From the NCBI GenBank assembly GCA_002337125.1, contig DDFJ01000001.1:705595-769594 (forward strand): 64,000 nt of DNA, in the 5' to 3' direction. Below are positions 61,721 to 64,000 of this stretch, in pieces; positions within the stretch are counted from its first letter, which is position 1, and each line of letters opens with the position of its first letter. The notes below the pieces were generated by a model. It searched no databases, had not been told where the DNA came from, and was given only the letters and a program-made list of their open reading frames with translations. This DNA comes from Chitinophagaceae bacterium UBA1931 (GTDB taxonomy: Bacteria; Bacteroidota; Bacteroidia; Chitinophagales; Chitinophagaceae). Made by a program: the position numbers and the translations under genes.

Positions 61721-61833
61721 TGACCTGAAGGTAACTGTTTCAGTGAACTATCTGGTGATTGTTTTATGGAGGATTTGTTTTCTTTGCTTGCAGCAAGTAC
61801 CTTTCATTATTATTTAACCAAAAACCCTAAGCC

Positions 61834-62277
61834 ATGCTAAAAGCTACTTTGAAAAGAATACCTCTCCTGTTATTTCTATTTGTTATTTTCAATTCCTGCA
61901 AAAAGAATGGTGATCAAAAGTCAAAAACCGAAATGCTCACTCAAAAAGATTGGGTAATGAGTAAGTATGAACTTAAAACAGGAAATGGTCAATGGATTGA
62001 TGAAACCCAATACTGGCAGGACTGCTCAAAAGACGACCGGTTTGTTTTCAGAACAAACAAGACTGTAGAACAAAACGAAGGAGCAACAAAATGTGACGCT
62101 TCTGATCCACAGGTTGTTGATACTGATTCATGGGAATTCACTGATAATGAAACAAAAATAATTTGGTTCGGCCGTTCTTCAGTAATTGAACAGTTGAATG
62201 AAACAACATTAACCGTTACTACCACAGATAATTCAGGAGGAACGAACATTTACGAACGTATCACATTCGTGCATTAA
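61834..62277 (+). CDS. Small lipocalin-like lipoprotein
   Basis: This 147-residue protein has a lipoprotein signal (IPLLLFLFVIFNSCKKNGD, Cys at about residue 22). The mature part begins LTQKDWVMSKYEL with a lipocalin_4/5-like pattern: the N-terminal Trp, a middle DDRFVFRTNKTVEQNEGATKC and a strand-rich end. Cysteines in the mature region may pair. It converges with the similar protein at 62390-62824, across two hairpins. Ligand unknown. Confidence 0.75.
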   Translation: MLKATLKRIPLLLFLFVIFNSCKKNGDQKSKTEMLTQKDWVMSKYELKTGNGQWIDETQYWQDCSKDDRFVFRTNKTVEQNEGATKCDASDPQVVDTDSWEFTDNETKIIWFGRSSVIEQLNETTLTVTTTDNSGGTNIYERITFVH

Positions 62278-62284
62278 ATTTTGT

Positions 62285-62315
62285 AACAGAATCCCGTGAA
62301 GGGCGGGGCTCTGTT
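62285..62315 (+). terminator. Hairpin after the plus-strand lipoprotein
   Basis: AACAGA (62285-62290) and TCTGTT (62310-62315) form the outer stem, with inner CCCG/CGGG pairing. Followed by TTGATT; moderate terminator potential. Confidence 0.6.
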
Positions 62316-62336
62316 TGATTATTAATACCGAACTAA

Positions 62337-62374
62337 AACACAAAAACTCCTGTATCAGCAGGAGTTTTTGTGTT
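62337..62374. terminator. Perfect 16-bp inverted repeat between convergent lipoprotein genes
   Basis: AACACAAAAACTCCTG (62337-62352) pairs perfectly with CAGGAGTTTTTGTGTT (62359-62374). A/T-rich ends on both sides make it a bidirectional terminator, mainly for the minus-strand gene. Confidence 0.85.
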
Positions 62375-62389
62375 AATAACGGGAAATGG

Positions 62390-62824
62390 TTACTGTTTTG
62401 TGAAGTAAATTGTAAACTTATCGCCGGTTACCAAATTATCTGTTGATGAAATCTGAAAACCTGAACAGGTAAACTGTGAAACCGGGTAACTATCTCCATC
62501 AAATGTAAGTGTTGTGCCACTTAAACTCCATGTGGAAGAATAATTATTATTTGGTGAACATGATGTGCCAGCATCTTTGTAATTAAATACTGAGTTTGCT
62601 GCAAATTCATAAAGATCATCTTTTTCACAATCGTCTACATCATAAAAAAGTGGGTTAGATGTAACATCTTGCTCAGGTGTTGATGCCGATGCTTTGTACT
62701 TTACCGCAGTGATTTTGTACGAACCAATAAATGAAGCTGACGAAAGTGAACATTCGGCATCTTTTTTCTTACAAGCTGAAAACAGGAATGCCATTCCAAG
62801 AATAGCGATTGAGATCTTTTTCAT
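62390..62824 (-). CDS. Small lipocalin-like lipoprotein
   Basis: This 144-residue protein has a lipoprotein signal (ISIAILGMAFLFSACKKKD, Cys at about residue 18). The mature part reads SFIGSYKITAVKYKAS, DDCEKDDLYEFAANSVFNYKDAG and WSLSGTTLTFDGDSYPVS, the pattern of lipocalin-like domain proteins of Bacteroidota. Both this and the convergent neighbour have the order signal / Lys-rich tether / DDxF-F block / Trp-x-x-strand, so they may be diverged paralogues. Ligand unknown. Confidence 0.75.
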   Translation of the reverse strand: MKKISIAILGMAFLFSACKKKDAECSLSSASFIGSYKITAVKYKASASTPEQDVTSNPLFYDVDDCEKDDLYEFAANSVFNYKDAGTSCSPNNNYSSTWSLSGTTLTFDGDSYPVSQFTCSGFQISSTDNLVTGDKFTIYFTKQ

Positions 62825-63071
62825 AAATTAATTTGTGCTGCAGGTTAATGATTAAACTACCTGCATTTCGATTTTGGTTAATAAATATCACACAAAGAAA
62901 TCCTATATGATGTTCTCGTCCATTTTATTTCGAAGGAATGTTTGAAAAAAATTAATACCCGTGCTGAAAACGCCTTTAAGCGTGTAGAAGTGTTTGTTGA
63001 TTTGTTATAAAAAAAGCAGAAAAGAATAAAAATCAGTTTTTATCATCCTTGTAATATCATCCCTGTTTCTA

Positions 63072-64000
63072 TTACAATCGTAACAACCCAACTTTATACA
63101 ATGTATTCACGGGTTTGTTATCCCAGAATAATTCAAAATCTTCAAGGCCTTGCTGTTCATAGTTTTCTTTCAGTTCGCCTAATGTAAATGGTTTGTTGTT
63201 TTGAGTTGATAGCTGAGGTAATATTTCTGCAAGCCACTCTCCTTTTGCTTTATCAACCTGTACCTGCATTGTTTGCTTACGGTTGGTGAGTGTTAACTGC
63301 ATTACTTCCCACTGGTTTCCTTTTTTTGATTTGGTAATAATTTCTGATTTCAATAATGTACCAAGGAATACCACTCTTGCTAAAGGTTTAAATACCGGCA
63401 GTTCATCGGCAGTAACGATTTTTAAAATATAATCGTGAGCAATACTTGTTTTAGGAACTTTTACATCAAACCATTTATGCAAGGGATCATCCAGGCAAAG
63501 ACCCTGCATATAATTAAACAATGATTTTTTTAAACCAAAGCTGAAGCTTTCATGATCGGCTCCTGAATCATCCACATGCTCCACATCATTATCAGCAAAA
63601 AAGATTTCGGTTTCTTTTGCACGACGTACCTTGAATTTTTCCGGGCTTAATCCAATAGGACTATGAGCCGTCATGGTAAACCTGTGCCAGAAAGCTGATT
63701 GCATAATCCCTGCTTTAAACATCTGTCGCACCATCTCCAGCGAATCAATGGTTTCCTGTGCAGTTTGTGTGGCAAAGCCATACATGAGATATGCATGCAC
63801 CATAATACCAGCTTCGGTAAAATGTTTGTTCACCCTTGCCACCTGTTCAACGGTAACGCCTTTGTTGATGAGTGCAAGTAAACGGTCGCTGGCAACTTCC
63901 AGTCCGCCGCTTACAGCAATACATCCGCTTTCACGCAGCAACAAACAAAGATCACGGGTAAAACTTTTTTCAAAACGGATATTCGTCCACCAGCTTACAA
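63072..64000 (-). CDS. Radical SAM protein, C-terminal part (continues beyond window)
   Basis: The frame is open from 64000 (where it reads VSWWTNIRFEKSF) to its stop at 63072, so about 308 residues are visible. The N-terminal side belongs to a radical SAM barrel: CIAVSGGLEVASDRLLALINKGVTVEQV and MVHAYLMYGFATQTAQETIDSLEMVRQM are typical of the later TIM-barrel strands of B12-binding radical SAM proteins. After about residue 125 comes a family-specific domain. The CxxxCxxC cluster and any cobalamin-binding domain lie outside the window, so the exact reaction is unknown. Confidence 0.78.
   Translation of the reverse strand, partial: VSWWTNIRFEKSFTRDLCLLLRESGCIAVSGGLEVASDRLLALINKGVTVEQVARVNKHFTEAGIMVHAYLMYGFATQTAQETIDSLEMVRQMFKAGIMQSAFWHRFTMTAHSPIGLSPEKFKVRRAKETEIFFADNDVEHVDDSGADHESFSFGLKKSLFNYMQGLCLDDPLHKWFDVKVPKTSIAHDYILKIVTADELPVFKPLARVVFLGTLLKSEIITKSKKGNQWEVMQLTLTNRKQTMQVQVDKAKGEWLAEILPQLSTQNNKPFTLGELKENYEQQGLEDFELFWDNKPVNTLYKVGLLRL

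Overview
The window is an AT-rich chromosome segment of a Bacteroidota bacterium, most likely family Chitinophagaceae. The support is a SusC/SusD pair with its own ECF sigma/FecR genes, a short primary sigma factor of 286 residues, a T9SS type-B C-terminal signal on a giant PKD protein, DUF4270, GSCFA and DUF3822 proteins, lipoproteins with a Cys-Lys-Lys start, and many TAnnTTTG -7 promoter boxes. I cannot name a species.

Layout. 1-5.2 kb: the end of a TrpB-like gene, an outer-membrane protein, and an mprF / virJ-like / DUF4421 operon for membrane-lipid aminoacylation. 5.2-14.7 kb: an ECF sigma factor, a FecR anti-sigma factor, a SusC with an STN signalling domain, a SusD and a GH20 hexosaminidase. 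Together these form a polysaccharide-utilisation locus probably aimed at GlcNAc-containing glycans. 14.7-23.4 kb: threonine aldolase, rpoD, and a minus-strand housekeeping block (GSCFA, HMG-CoA lyase-like, RlmB, MetK, DUF4270 lipoprotein, a half-length GT5 protein). 23.5-30.2 kb: one long plus-strand run panC, panD, flippase-like, rfaE2, ppk1, ppx, panB, joining pantothenate and polyphosphate metabolism. 30.4-36.5 kb: TonB receptor, ALDH7-type dehydrogenase, subtilase and DinB. 36.5-36.9 kb: RNase P RNA on the minus strand.

36.96-42.6 kb is the accessory region. Three consecutive single-gene units, and possibly a fourth, are each bounded by their own private 9-10 bp inverted pair ending in GTT/AAC. 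They are separated by 140-260 bp elements, two of which clearly fold into long imperfect hairpins. This is the arrangement expected of integron gene cassettes and attC sites, but no integrase lies in the window. Next come a 21-bp (seven-codon) tandem repeat, a fibronectin-III protein, and a cluster of REP-like palindromes.

42.6-58.1 kb is again core-like: Smr protein, DoxX, MgsA, an amino-acid permease, a 1653-residue PKD adhesin-like protein, and the overlapping minus-strand run polyprenyl synthase / rnr / lpxK / 5-FCL / rsmD / DUF3822. 58.2-64 kb holds a MATE exporter, two tiny ORFs, an SPFH + ribbon-helix-helix pair, a protein-glutaminase-like enzyme, two small lipoproteins and the C-terminal part of a radical SAM protein cut by the window edge.

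All functional names are from recognising motifs in the translated sequence. No database search was run.
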